Of a stretch of 45,663 bases of DNA, positions 8,871 through 21,500 are shown in pieces; within the stretch, counting starts at the first letter, position 1, and every line of letters starts with the position of its first letter. The stretch is from Gammaproteobacteria bacterium (GTDB lineage: Bacteria > Pseudomonadota > Gammaproteobacteria > Pseudomonadales > Azotimanducaceae), in contig VXYV01000017.1 of the NCBI GenBank assembly GCA_009845835.1, forward strand, positions 1 to 45,663. The letters are read 5' to 3'. The translations under genes and the position numbers were made by a program. The notes beneath the pieces were generated by a model, which had not been told where the DNA came from, made no database searches, and was given only the letters and a program-made list of their open reading frames with translations.

Positions 8871-9385
8871 TAGATTTCAAACCTCTACTCAAGGACAAAA
8901 ATTTTAGCAATCAAACATTCACATACTTTGAATACTCGATGTGAGTCGACCAATAAGATCAGTGTAATAGACGGAATAGCGTAAAGTTGACGGACTTTGA
9001 GATCTTTTCTTTAACATTGTTTACCCGGTTAATACGAAGGTAGTAAATCAGATCCCTACAACGAAATGTAACAAAATTTGCTCTCCCATAGAAACATTTT
9101 TATGGTCACAGGACGTCAAAAAAGTCGATAAAATGAATTGTCAGCATAAAGTAATCCCATTTTTTGTTTTTGGGAATCCGTTTTAAGACATAATTGTGGA
9201 TGTTCACTGAACCGATCTTATATCAAAAAAAGAAAGGAAACTATTGATTGATGCTGGAAGTTCGTAGCACCGAGGCTCAAACCAATTAAACGTTACCTCA
9301 AGTACTTAAGACGCTGAATCCAGTTCGGAACGACAAAAACTGTACATACGGAACGAACAAATATGAACCTCTGAGGGGGACTATC
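8871..9385. other. Long AT-rich intergenic region upstream of the A2M array
   Basis: These 515 bases carry no convincing gene on either strand. They are rich in A and T runs and presumably hold the promoters for the tRNA-Leu (leftward) and the A2M array (rightward). The only fair plus-strand promoter match is at 8987-9015. The sequence just before the first A2M gene supplies a strong GAGGGGG ribosome binding site. Confidence 0.5.
8987..9015 (+). promoter_or_regulatory. Weak candidate promoter for the A2M array
   Basis: TTGACG (8987-8992), a 17-base spacer and TTTAAC (9010-9015). The -35 matches five of six consensus bases and the -10 four of six. It would leave a leader of about 365 nt, so a closer promoter may exist that I do not recognise. 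Confidence 0.25.
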
Positions 9386-12300
9386 ATGACACAGAAAAAA
9401 ATACTCTTGATTATTTTCGCGATCTTTGCTTCTGGTCTTCACGCACAAACGAGCAGTCACGATAAACCCTTAAGGGTGAGTGCGATTTACCCAACAGGAA
9501 CAGAGGTAGCTCTAGGCGATAGTATTACTATTGAATTCAATCAAAACATGGTGTCGTTTGGTAAATCAATGTTTACCGACGCGGCCATACCGATCAAAGT
9601 TGAACCGGCTCTGGAATGTGAATGGAATTGGGTTAAGTTGAACACTCTCAAGTGCGAGTTGCCTTTTGATTCCAGACTTGCTCCATCCACCAGATATCAG
9701 ATAACTGTGCTACCCGGAATCGTAGCGCCCCGGGGGCAATCACTTGAGCAAGAACACGTACATGTATTTGAGACAATCACACCTGCGATTCACCGCGTTA
9801 ACCTAGTCTCGTGGATGTCTCCGAATCAACCAATCTTAAAAGTTCAGTTCAACCAAGAACTTACTCGGGAACAATTACTCGGAAACGTGTACCTTTACGA
9901 TGAAGTTTCTGGTAAAGAAATACCAACCACAATAAAGCAGCATTCATATGATTTAGAACGGAGTCTTAGAGACGATTACTTCGGTCGTTCGAAACGTTAT
10001 TTATATAAACGTCGGTTTACGCAAGACGATGCGGTGATGGTTCTACCTGACGAGAACTTATCTTTCGAATCAAAAGTCTCGGTTGTGTTATCGGCAGGGG
10101 TTTCAGGCGCTTTGGGTCAACTAAAATCAACAAAACGTTTAGTTATTGAAACATCGATCACCACGTTTACTGAGGAATTTCGTTTATTGGGACTCCATTG
10201 TCGAGACTTTCACGGTGAATCACTATTTATTACGGCGGAGCAACCACTGGACGCTCTCTGTGCTGTGCAGGCTTCAGTTTCGTTAGAGTTCTCATCCCGT
10301 TTCGACGATATCAACTTGACGGACTATGTTCAGCTCGAACCCAGTGCTGATATAAACATTTATCTGAAATCGGGTCAAAGGATTACTAGTTCACGAAACA
10401 CTTTCCAAGGGATAGGTTCGCGCTATGTTCATCGCGGTACCTTAGCACCAGATACCAACTATATCCTAGAAATTAACTCGGAACCTCCACAATCAGTCGA
10501 AGGAGGTAGACAATCGTCGCTTGCAAGTCTCAAAGATGGATTTGGACGGACTCTAAGTGGACCTAATCAGATCAAGTTCAAAACCGCTCATCATTCTCCT
10601 ATGATGTCTTTGAGAACTCCATTAGTCGTCGACTCTGCAGACAGATATGAACCGATGCTTTCCTTACAAAATGTGGAAGATGTGACGATTATTTATGACT
10701 TAATGGACGGCCACGGAACCATTCGAAATCAGACGCGACAACTTCGAAACTTTGATCAAATCGATGTTGTTCAAAAGCAACCATTGGGCTTGAGATCGAC
10801 TCTTCGTTCTGCTTCGGGCGTCATGTATGGCACTATTGTTGGAAGCGCAACGTTTGAATATCCTCTAGAAAAGTTAGAATGGAGCTTTTTTGCTCAAGCC
10901 ACACCTTATTCAGTTTTCTTCAAACTCGGCGCACTCAGCACTTTAGCTTGGGTTGTCAATTTTCAAACGGGGCAACCTATCGCTAACGCGGAAGTTGAAC
11001 TCTTTAAGAGTGTTTCGACCAAGCTCGCTAAGTCAGATTCACCCATTATGAAGGGGATAACAAACACAAATGGTATTGTTGTTCTACCGGGTTTCAAAAC
11101 TTTCGATCCAAAATGGGATTTAGTCGATCATGACATGGATGAAAATTGTGCCGAGAATCGTGAATGTACAGCGTACTTCTTATACGTTGAAACGGACGAA
11201 GGACAGGCACTCCTGCCGGTTGTCGATGACTATCAAATCGGTAGGTCAAGGATGATCTTCAATGACTACATTGATCATTGGGCGACTACCGCTCAGAAAC
11301 TCTATCAACCGGGTGATACCGTGCATATCAAGGGTTATGTTCGTCGAGATCGCCATGAACATCGGACAATTTTTCAAGATGGACACTTTGCCCTTTGTGT
11401 CAGTGGACCAAGAGAACGCGAGTACGAAATAAACAACATTACGGTAAATGAATTTGGTGCATATGATGCGATTCTCAAGTTGAACAAGCAGACGACGTTG
11501 GGCGAATACAAAATTGTGCTGGTTTACGCCCCGGATTCGTCCTTAGCGGAAGTCTGTAGGGTAGCGGTAAGAGACTACGACGAAATAGACGTTTACTCGG
11601 CGTTGGAACTGTCAAGGTCGGATTCAGTTCAGTTTGAAGACGAAGAAAACAATGTTCAATTTCTTCAGTTCAGGGTCGGTGGCAAGTTTGAAGTTCACGA
11701 GTTCAAGACCAATCCCATTCGAGTCAGTCAATCATTTGATGCTGAATATTATGAACGCGAAGACTCCATGATCATCACTACGAAGGCAGAATTACATGCT
11801 GGTGATCCATATGCTAATGCCCCCAGTCGAGTCCATGTAACGATATCGGCGAAGACTCTACCGGTTAAGGTAGATGATGATTATGAGTATAAGTTCAGTG
11901 CGGGACGTTATGGTAACCATAGGAAAAGGTCGTGGGACGTTGGTATTGTATCTGATGAGTTTCAACTCAATCGCAAAGGATTCTACGAATATACCATTGA
12001 CGCGCTCACTAGTGACTTTTACTATGGTGAAATCACTGTGGAAACATCAGTCGCGAGTGATCGCGGTAAATATGTTGCGGTCACTTCTTCGGTACCCTAT
12101 TTCGGTGTCGATCAATTTGTCGGCATTAGACGACCAGTTGCGAACTACCGGTTGTCATACTCTCGCGGCATTCCGATTGGCGAGCCCTGGCCTATCAACG
12201 TATTGGTGGTTTCGAAAGATAATGAGATTGTACCCGAAAAAGTAGTCAGTATCACAGTATATCGGCGCGGTAAACAAATATTAAATGGAAACTATACTTG

Positions 12301-12472
12301 GTATCGAGTGTTTGACTGCGAGGTGATTTCAACTGTGCAAGTAGAGGCCTGCGACTTCACGCCACCCACAGAAACTATTACAAAGTTCAAGCCAAAATTT
12401 TCGATTCCAAAGGCAATCCACATCAATCTGAAATCCACATCAACGCAGTTGAGCGTAAACGTGAAAGTGTAG
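9386..12472 (+). CDS. A2M copy 1, 5' part: signal peptide and N-terminal macroglobulin domains
   Basis: This frame encodes 1028 residues. It begins with a clear signal peptide (MTQKKILLIIFAIFASGLHAQ) behind a strong GAGGGGG site. An SbsA/Big_5-like Ig domain follows (about 30-130), then macroglobulin-like beta domains, including the A2M_N-type segment DHWATTAQKLYQPGDTVHIKG. The last 30 or so residues are out of frame relative to copies 2 and 3 and are not native sequence. Alone it lacks bait and thioester domains, so it could not trap a protease. Confidence 0.75.
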   Translation: MTQKKILLIIFAIFASGLHAQTSSHDKPLRVSAIYPTGTEVALGDSITIEFNQNMVSFGKSMFTDAAIPIKVEPALECEWNWVKLNTLKCELPFDSRLAPSTRYQITVLPGIVAPRGQSLEQEHVHVFETITPAIHRVNLVSWMSPNQPILKVQFNQELTREQLLGNVYLYDEVSGKEIPTTIKQHSYDLERSLRDDYFGRSKRYLYKRRFTQDDAVMVLPDENLSFESKVSVVLSAGVSGALGQLKSTKRLVIETSITTFTEEFRLLGLHCRDFHGESLFITAEQPLDALCAVQASVSLEFSSRFDDINLTDYVQLEPSADINIYLKSGQRITSSRNTFQGIGSRYVHRGTLAPDTNYILEINSEPPQSVEGGRQSSLASLKDGFGRTLSGPNQIKFKTAHHSPMMSLRTPLVVDSADRYEPMLSLQNVEDVTIIYDLMDGHGTIRNQTRQLRNFDQIDVVQKQPLGLRSTLRSASGVMYGTIVGSATFEYPLEKLEWSFFAQATPYSVFFKLGALSTLAWVVNFQTGQPIANAEVELFKSVSTKLAKSDSPIMKGITNTNGIVVLPGFKTFDPKWDLVDHDMDENCAENRECTAYFLYVETDEGQALLPVVDDYQIGRSRMIFNDYIDHWATTAQKLYQPGDTVHIKGYVRRDRHEHRTIFQDGHFALCVSGPREREYEINNITVNEFGAYDAILKLNKQTTLGEYKIVLVYAPDSSLAEVCRVAVRDYDEIDVYSALELSRSDSVQFEDEENNVQFLQFRVGGKFEVHEFKTNPIRVSQSFDAEYYEREDSMIITTKAELHAGDPYANAPSRVHVTISAKTLPVKVDDDYEYKFSAGRYGNHRKRSWDVGIVSDEFQLNRKGFYEYTIDALTSDFYYGEITVETSVASDRGKYVAVTSSVPYFGVDQFVGIRRPVANYRLSYSRGIPIGEPWPINVLVVSKDNEIVPEKVVSITVYRRGKQILNGNYTWYRVFDCEVISTVQVEACDFTPPTETITKFKPKFSIPKAIHINLKSTSTQLSVNVKV

Positions 12473-15400
12473 AAGAAAAGGTCTCGCTCGAGTTGCACTG
12501 TAGTTCTCGGCAGGTTGCAGTTGGCGATACGGTCAAATGTGAAGTCAAAAACTATTTTGATTCGACACCTGTTCTTGTGACAATTGAACGGGCTGGTATT
12601 GTCGATCAATGGATTACTGAACTAGATCTTAGAAATCCTGTTATTGAGTTTTCTGTAGCAGAAACTTACGCGCCCCAATTCAAACTCTCGGTCATTGCCA
12701 TCGCTCGACTTGACGCCGGTGAACGAAAAGATACCCGTTTACATCGATTCGCGAGTGCCAAATTCAACGTTGAAGATTCACGGGCGATTCCGTTAAAGGT
12801 TATCGTGTTGTCGGATAGGTCGTCCTACGGTCCTCACGATACAGTGAAATTAACCATCAATGGAGAAAGTACAACACCGGTAGAGTATGCAGTTACTGTC
12901 ATTGATGAAGCCTTAATGGACTTGAGTCAAGCTAGTGAAAAGTATTACGACCCCACTCAGAAGCATTGGACAGTCAGAACTGATCCCGTACCGACCTTTG
13001 GTTTGATCCACCTGCTGAACAATTCTTGGCTTAGATCTTCTTATGGGTCTCGTTTAAGAAGGGAGATGTATAGTTCCATCAGTCCGCTGCAGCTTTCAAT
13101 GACGAGTGTGGTAAATACAGGTTCTCGGCTACCTGCACCTGCTTTAGGCGAACGTAAATCCTTCCAGCAAACGACCGATTCGAAAACAAGGCGCGTAAAT
13201 AAGTTTATTGCTTACTGGAATCCTTCGGTGATCGCGACCGACGAACCAGCTGAACTAGAGTTTGTGTTACCGGACAACTTAACGAGTTGGAAAGTGGTTG
13301 TAATGGCAGCATCGACAGATGATCGATTTGGATTTGCTTCGACCACATTCAATTCGGTGAAGGATACTGAAATTCGAACAGTTTCACCGAACGTAGTGAC
13401 AGAAGGAGACACTTTTCATGTTGGTGCATCCATTTACAATCGCGCCAATCGTGAACGAAATTTATTAGTCGAGTTAAGCGCTGATGGGTTGCTTGCAGAC
13501 ACCGTCAACAGTGAATTTAGAGAACGAATTCGCTTTGACCCACAGGAGCGTAAAGTTGTGACCATTCCGTTAGTTGCAGGTGAGTTACCAGTGGACTTTC
13601 AGAATTTGCAACAAACAGGGGAAATTAGATTTGTCGCCCGTGTACGTGATCGCCATGATCACGATGCACTTGATGTCCGCATTCCGGTACGAACCAGTCG
13701 TTTTCCCGTTTCGAGTGTCGTTTATGGAGCTCTAACCGGGGATTTAACGTCCATTCCTTTAGAAGTACCGGAAAAATTGGTTGATCAAACCGGAGAATTA
13801 AACCTTTCTTTAACCACTGAAGAAAAAGTCAATTTCGACGGGGTGTTTCAATATGTCCGAGACTACCCGTATTTTTGTTGGGAACAACATTTGACGAAAG
13901 CGGTTTTGGCGTTGCATTATTTACGTCTCGAAGCTGAGGGGGACAAGCACGGTGTCGAGTGGCATGAAGCACAAGAAATCATCGGTCAGCTTCTAGCAGC
14001 AGCGGTCGATCATCAAGCACCCAATGGAGGTATGGCTTTCTTCGCCTCTCGGGATGATGCGGCTCGACCGTACTTGTCGGCGTATACAGCCATTGTCTTT
14101 GCTTGGTTAGCAGAAGCTGGGTATGACGTGCCACGCAAAGTCAGCGAAAAATTGATTGGATATCTGAAAGAGTATTTGGCGTCGGATCTGACTGACGAGT
14201 ATGGGTGGCCTTCAGAACAAAATTCGACTGTGCTTTCAGGATATCAAGCAACTATCGGTAGTTTGCTTTTACATGCACTTTCGATTTCTGGTGAACTCGA
14301 AGTAGCTGAGCTAGACGTTTACTCCGAACAGATCCATCAACTACATCTATTTGGATTGTCACATTACCTGCTCGCGGCATTGAGAGTCGATCCGACTTTG
14401 CCTTTGATCGACAAAATTTTCACGCGCATTATGAATCATCGTTCGTTGGTCGACGGGGCAGTGGAATTCAGAGAGAAAGCCGTACCTTTAGCGTATGTGC
14501 GCATGCTACATTCAGACACTAGGTCACTATGTTCGGTACTAGAAGCATTAACCCTGATGTCAGAAAAGACTACCCAAGATATAGATATTGGAGAATTGAA
14601 GGAGTTAGCAAACGCAGTACGATATGCACGGGACAATCAACCACGTTGGATGAGTACGCAAGACAATGTTTTTTGTACCAATGCGATGCTTGCATATTCG
14701 GATTTTGTTGGTAGCAACTTCGACGAAATTTTTGCTACTGTTGATTTTCGTAGACAGGATACTGGGCAAACTACGCGCATTGCCGATGCTTGGCAGTTTA
14801 ACGCCGAGACCACAAAGTTGCAGACTCGATTTTCCTTGCAACCGCAGTTACTAGGTACCAATGGCACAATTGATATCGCACGCCAAGGAAATGGTACCGC
14901 GTTTTACAATGTGAAATTGTCGTATCTGAGCAAAACTGACAACGATCTAAATCGGTTTTCTGGTTTTGAAATCCATCGTGAATACGTCGTACTTAGAGGC
15001 CAAGAAACTTCTATTCTCAGTCCCGGAGATTCCGCAGAAAGAGGTGATATCATCTATGTCAATCTGTATTTGAACAATAAATCTGATCGATTTTTTGTTA
15101 TGGTTGACGATACGGTACCGGGTGGGATCGAACCAGTCAATTTTGCACTAGGAACCGAATCTCGGTTTATGGATTCTCAAGATGTCGATGACATCTTGCC
15201 GTCAAGTAAATTTTATGAAGATTTTCGACTAGCCCGCAGAGTTTGGGCAGATTACACTATTTCAAATGTGATTTGGGATTTATATGATATACGTGGTTTT
15301 AGACACAGAGAACTAGGGCTTCAAAACGTACGTTATTTTGCCGAAGAACTAGAGCGAGGAAAGTATCATTTGCAGTGGATTGGCCAAGTGATCACACCGG

Positions 15401-15495
15401 GTGAATTCACGGTGATCCCGACACATGTCGAAGAGATGTATCGTCCAGTTATGTTCGGTAAATCAGAACCCTGGACATTGATTGTTGAGCCTTGA
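12375..15495 (+). CDS. A2M copy 1, 3' part: bait-like segment, thioester domain and C-terminus
   Basis: Homology to copies 2 and 3 resumes near 12376 in this frame. The first start-like codon is only a TTG at 12493 with no ribosome binding site, so it is unlikely to be an independent gene. It carries a bait-like variable stretch (about 13018-13200), the A2M signature segment LPDNLTSWKVVVMAASTDDRFG, the thioester YFCWEQHL with Cys at 13876-13878, the alpha/alpha-toroid repeat region, and a C-terminal domain ending EPWTLIVEP. Confidence 0.7.
13018..13200 (+). other. Putative bait region of A2M copy 1
   Basis: These 61 codons between conserved blocks (ending PTFGLIHLL, resuming KTRRVNKFIAYW) differ from the other copies in length and sequence. 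They are rich in Ser, Arg, Leu and Thr. In the A2M family the bait lies between these macroglobulin domains and is cut by the target protease. Confidence 0.5.
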
Positions 15496-15513
15496 ATTTT
15501 GGAGTCTAATCTA
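15493..15513 (+). repeat. 21-bp spacer repeat, unit 1
   Basis: The stop codon of copy 1 and the next 18 bases are identical to those after copy 2 (21525-21545). The repeat supplies a GGAG upstream of the next copy and marks the duplication junction. Confidence 0.8.
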
Positions 15514-15515
15514 CG

Positions 15516-18500
15516 GTGGCAAATACGACAATGAAATTTTTGGTTTTGATAGCTATTGGAATCCTGTCCTGTGGGCTCTATGCACAAAACAGTGGTGCAA
15601 GTAAACCGTTAGAAGTCAGAGCAGTTTATCCATCAGGGTCCGAGGTGCGATCTACCAATCAGATTACGATAGAGTTTAATCAAAATGTCGTCGCGCTTGG
15701 TGCTTCGATGTTTATCGAAGATGCCATTCCGATAGAGATTGAACCTGCACTCGAATGTGAATGGAATTGGGTAGAGTTAGACACGTTGACGTGTGATTTA
15801 CCGTCCAACTCCAAGTTGGCTCTATCGACTAGGTATCAGGTTACTGTACTTCCAGGAATTCAGACATCGGGTGGTCAAACTCTTGCACAAGAATACGTTC
15901 ACGTGTTTGAGACAATTACACCTGCTATTTGGAGGGCCAGCCTCGTCTCATGGATGTCTCCTACGCAACCGATCATAACAGTCGGCTTCAACCAGGACGT
16001 TGAAAACAACGAACTTCATAATAAAGTTTTTCTGTTCGATGAAGTCTCTGGCCGAACAATACCTACCTCAATCAAACGAGATGACTGGCAGTTCAGATCA
16101 ACTCTCAGAGACGACTATTTTGGGACTGAGAGAAAGTATCTGAATGTGGAAGATTTTATACGCGGATCCGCCGTACTACTGCTGCCTGATGAACCGCTCT
16201 CACCTAGCTCGAAAGTCTCTGTTGTATTGGCGACCGGTGTCGCAGGCGCGACCGGAAATCTGAAATCGAAAGAACGCTTGGTATTCGATCCTTCGATTAC
16301 GACCTACGCCGAAGAGTTTAGATTGCTAGGATTTGGTTGTCATGACGTATTTGAAAATGTTTTGTATTTCGAAGCCGGCAAACCTGACATTCCCCGTTGT
16401 AGTATCTCGTCCCCAGTTATCCTCACTTTCAGTTCTAAATTCGTGGAACGCGAAATTTTTGATTACGTTCAGACCCAACCAACCACAAGCCTAGTTGGTA
16501 ACTCTTGGTATCGCAATTGGTATACCCCCAGCCTAGAGGGTATCGAAGGTATACATTACACGGTAAAAGGAGAATTTGCCCCTAATGAGACCTATCAATT
16601 CGCCCTAGCCCCTGAACCTCCCCAGAAAGCTCTTGAGGATATCTATCCCCGTGTGTTACCGGTTTACGATGGTTTTGGACGACCCTTGGTTGGGCCTAAG
16701 GAATTTGCAATACATACATCTCATCTTGCGCCCGAATCGAGATTGGAGGTAACGACTTTCGTAACAGCTGCAAACTCTCTGTTTGATCCGCAAATGCATC
16801 TTCGAAACGTGGATGACGTCAAAATCTTATTCGATACCATCGACTCAAACGGGGTGTCAAGAAATCAGATTTTTACTCGCATGGGCCCAGATCGTGACGA
16901 TGTTGAGGAATCACGACTGCTAGGTCTGAGAGCAGCACTCAACTCCGCCGGGGTTATGCGCGGCCGAATTGTCGGCAAGCCAAGATTCTCCTGGCCAGCT
17001 GACCAAACTGAGCATCAATTTTTTGCTCAGGTTACGCCGTATTCGGTCTTTTTCAAATTAGGTGAATACAACAGCTTAGCTTGGGTATTGGATTTACAAA
17101 CCGGCGCCCCCATCGCTAATGCAACCGTAGACTTTTACGAAAGCACCTCGATAGATTTCTTCCAACCAAAAAACAAGATTTTTACTGGATTTACAGATGA
17201 AGATGGTCTCTTAGTTGTACCGGGTTTTGAGACGTTTAAATCAGGTTGGGACGAGGCTGATCATTCAATGGAGCAAGAGTGTGAAGAGAACCGTGAATGT
17301 ACCGTATACCTAGCGAGGGTTACCAAGAATGAAGAGCTTGCGTTTTTGCCACTTGTCTCAGACTACCGCATTAACGGTCCGTACCGTTTAAAACTCCATG
17401 CAAATGTTGATCATTGGGCCACGACGGGACAGAAGTTGTATCGCCGTGGAGATACAGTTCATGTTAAAGGTTATGTTCGACTAGATTTTGATGAACAGCG
17501 GCAGATTCCAAAGACTGGAAATTTTGGTCTTTGCGTCAGGGGTCCAGAAGATCGCAATTATGAGTTCGACTCCTTATCGCTAAACGAATTCGGGGCATAT
17601 AACGAGACGTTCAAGTTAAACGATCACACGCCGTTGGGAGACTATAAGTTGATTCTTGTATATGACCCTATTAGACCGCTATCTGACGTGTGTTCCCATT
17701 TCCCCCATCGCTTTTTTCTGGACCTTTCACCGACAGACGGTATCCTAACCACGATTGGAGGTGAGTTTGAGGTATTCGAATTTAAAACCAATCCTATTCG
17801 CGTGAGTCAAAATCTAAGTGCCAAGACTTACGTGCGCGGGGAAGCAATGTCTATCGCAACAAGTGCTCAATTGCATGCCGGTGGACCTTATGCTGACGCG
17901 CAAGTTCAGATTGTGGTAGAAATTGATCCACAGGAACCACCTATTGATATAGTAGATACCGGCTTGTGGGAGTTTGACACACCATATCCTAACCGGTACG
18001 AGAGACGACGACTAGTTGAAGACACTGTACAGACGGATGATTTTGGTGAGAACACTTACGTAGTCGAACCGATCGATATTGACATTTACTACGGTGAGCT
18101 GGTGTCAGAAACTGCCGTAGCCAGTGACCGTGGTAAGTATGTCGCGGCGCGAGCATCGGCGGCCTACTACGGGGTGGATCAGTTTGTTGGGATACAAAGA
18201 CCCGATAGGTATAACGATTTTTATGACGGATACAACCAAGAAGTAAAGGTGAACGAACCGTGGCCGATTGGTGTACTGGTCGTCTCTAAAGATCAAGAAA
18301 TTGTCTCTGACAAGAAAGTGACCATCACAGTTTATGAACGGGGCGAAAAACTGTCCGGTGAAAGTAATCGGTACGATTGGAAAAAATTCTTCGATTGTGA
18401 GCTCATCTCGCAACCCCAGTTGGTTGCGTGCGAGTTCACTCCGACTAAGGAGACCTATTATCGAATTGAAGCTGAAATAGTCGATTCGAAAGGATATTCG

Positions 18501-21500
18501 CACCGCTCGCGTATTCAGATCGAAGCCATAGACGATGTACACGGATGGCTAGACAAACTGGAGCTTAAGGAAATAGTGGAGCTAGGTGTAAGCTGTAGCA
18601 ATAGTGCAGTCGGTGTGGGTGACTTGGTTCAATGTGAAGTTAAGAATCACTTTGATTCGTCGCCAGTTCTTGTCACTATTGAACGTGCTGGAATTCTAGA
18701 TCAATGGTTGGTGCGACTCGATGATGTAGATTCGATCATAGAGTTTAAAGTGCGCGAATCTTATGCACCGCATTTTAGAATGACGGTTCTTTCCACAGCA
18801 CCGAGAACCCGTGAAGGTCACGTAGGAAATGTCTATCAAGGCAGTTTCTTTCAACTCGCAAACGCAGAGTTTAAGGTCGAGGATCTCAGGTTTATTCCGC
18901 TTTCGCTAACCGTGGCAGCTGATCGTGAGACCTACAGCCCACGAGACACCGTGAAATTGACAATCACTAGTGACCACCCTTATGGTAAATCAATACCGGT
19001 CGAGTACGCAGTTGCTGTGATCGACGAAGCTCTGTTAGATTTGAGTGGTGCTGGTGAAGACTATTATGACCCCTCTAAGAAGATTTGGGATATAGATGTC
19101 AATGGACCAGTGACTTACGGATTAGTCGCTAGGTTGATGAACACATCACGAACGGTTACAAATATCGAATCTAGGTTGTTTAGGGAAGCTAGAGGGGTCA
19201 TGTTTTCAATGATGGCCTCCTACGACGATCCCCATTTGAACGAGGAGTTGCCTGATTCGAAGACTCGACGAGCTGACAAATTGATCGCCTATTGGGAACC
19301 CTCAGTTATCGCGTCGAAAAAACGCACAAAACTAGAGTTTGCACTACCGGACAATTTAACGAGTTGGAAAGTGGTGGTTATGGCAGTTTCGACTGATGAT
19401 CGGTTTGGATTTGCGTCGACAACCTTTGGTTCGGTTAAAGATACTGAGATTCGTCCAGTCGCACCCAATGTTGTGACAGAAGGCGACAAATTCCACCTAG
19501 GCGCGTCGATTTACAACCGTGCGAATCGTAACCGAACTCTAACGGTCGAGTTGCAAATTGAAGGGTTACTTGCTGCCGACGTAGAGAAGTCTTATCGAGA
19601 AAAATTGCGATTTGCTCCCCAAGAAAGGAAGCTAGTAACTGTTCCCGTCAAAGCTGGATTTTTACCAATGGACTTTCCAAACTACCAGAATTCTTCTGAA
19701 ATTACCGTCGTCGCTAGTGCGGGCGATCGTCGCGATAAAGATGCACTAGAGATGCATATTCCAGTGCGTACAAGTCGTTTCCCGGTATCGAGTATCGTTT
19801 ACGGTGCATTGGAAGGCGACTTAACCTCGATTCCGTTTGCGATACCGGACAAACTCGTAGACCAGAAAGGTGAGTTGACATTCTCGTTGGCAACCGACGA
19901 AGGTGTGAATTTAGATGGCGTGTTTCGCTATATACGCGACTATCGCTATCCTTGTTGGGAGCAACGACTCACAAGAGCACTGTTAGCAATGCAATACTCA
20001 CGAATCGAAAGACAAGGTGGGAAACACGGTATTCAATGGTCTGGAACGGAAGAAATCATCACAATGGTGTTGGACGAAGCGAGCAACTATCAAGCACCAA
20101 ACGGGGGTATGGCATTTTTTGAGCCTAAGAATGCCAACGCTAGTCCATATTTGTCAGCGTACACGTTGATTGCTTTTGCTTGGTTAGCAGACGCAGGTTA
20201 TAGTGTACCACAATCAATAAAAGATAAGTTGATTGATTTCTTAAGTGAAGTCATACCTTGGGATTCTGAAGATCTTGAACAAGATGTTCCATACGGCGAG
20301 AAGAAATTGTTAAGTCCCTTCCAAGCAACCGTTGGTGCAGTGATTCTTCACGGGCGGGCGATTTCAAATGAACTTAGCGAGAGTGAACTCATTGCATATT
20401 CTGATTACCTTGAACAGATGGGATTATTCGGACTATCTCAGTACCTGCTCGCGGCATTGGAATTAGATCCGCAACTACAGCTAATTGACGAGATTCTTGC
20501 GCGGATTATGAATCATCGATCACTGGTCGATGGTGCAGTGGAGTTTGTCGAAGATGCACCATTTTCAACTGGCGCCCGTTTACTGCATTCAGACACTCGA
20601 TCGCTCTGTTCAATTTTGGAATCACTGACGAAATATTCGGAACTGTCTTCGAATGGAATTGATGTAGGTGAATTAAAGGAGTTGGCTAACTCAGTTCGTT
20701 ATATCCGCGGCAGTTTGCCGCGTTGGATGAGTACACAAGATAACGTTTTCTGTACGCAAGCGATGTTAGAGTTTTCTGACTTTATGAGTTCGAAAGTTGG
20801 AGAGTTTGTCGCGACAGTGGACTTAAGCAGTCAAAGTACAGGAATGACCACTCGAATCGCTGATGCATGGCAGTTTGACCTGGACACAACACGGTTGCAA
20901 CAACGATACTCTCTAAAACCAGAACTGCTAGGTAATCGAGGGACTATAGATATCCGTCGACAAGGAAAAGGTATCGCATTCTATAACGTCGAGCTATCGT
21001 ATTTGACGACTGCAGACCGGAATCTCAACCGTCTCTCAGGCTTCGAGATCTACCGCGAGTATGTGGTTTTTCGTAACCACGAACCACAGATTTTACAACC
21101 TGGGGATCATGTTAATAAAGGAGAATTTGTCTTAGTAAATTTATACTTGAGCAACGAAGTAAATCGCTACTTTGTCGTGGTGGATGACACGGTGCCGGGT
21201 GGGATCGAACCGGTCAACGACGAGTTAGGTACCGAATCCCGATTTCATAAATCACGTGGAAAACAGGAGATTCTACCAACCAGCACGTGGTTTGATGTTT
21301 TTAAGAATGCGTCTAGCGGTGCAGGGTCATTTCGGTACCGTGAGTTAGGTTTACAGAACGTGCGTTATTTCGCTAAATACCTATGGCGTGGTAAATATCA
21401 TTTGCAGTGGATGGGTCAGGTGATTACGCCTGGTGAATTCACGGTGATCCCGACTCACGTCGAAGAAATGTATCGTCCAGTTATGTTCGGCAAGTCAGAA

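Larger units (their letters stand above)
9386..15495 (+). pseudogene. A2M copy 1: secreted thioester alpha-2-macroglobulin split by a one-base frameshift
   Basis: Two abutting frames (9386-12472 and from 12493 to 15495) together match intact copy 2 from end to end. The break is a single missing base in GAA-AC-TAT near 12374-12376: copies 2 and 3 read GAG ACC TAT and GAA ACC CAT at this point. Dropping into the second frame there restores the expected sequence (YYKVQAKIFDSKG, then on to the conserved VGD-VKCEVKN region). With the base restored the gene would encode about 2036 residues. No other stop is present, so the lesion is recent, is a sequencing error, or is tolerated. No slippery heptamer is visible. 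A signal peptide, macroglobulin domains, bait-like segment and CWEQ thioester are all still encoded. Confidence 0.8.

Noticed and set aside
9157-9175. A T-rich stretch flanked by CCCA and TGGG, read as a terminator
   Set aside because: The stem is only four pairs with a long loop, which is not better than chance in such AT-rich sequence.
12374-12495. Programmed ribosomal frameshifting in A2M copy 1
   Set aside because: There is no slippery heptamer, no internal ribosome binding site and no clear downstream pseudoknot. Copies 2 and 3 do not need a shift here.
18105-18542. A 145-codon minus-strand frame inside A2M copy 2
   Set aside because: It lies opposite strongly conserved A2M coding sequence and shows no domain. 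Similar shadows occur in the other copies because the plus strand is conserved.
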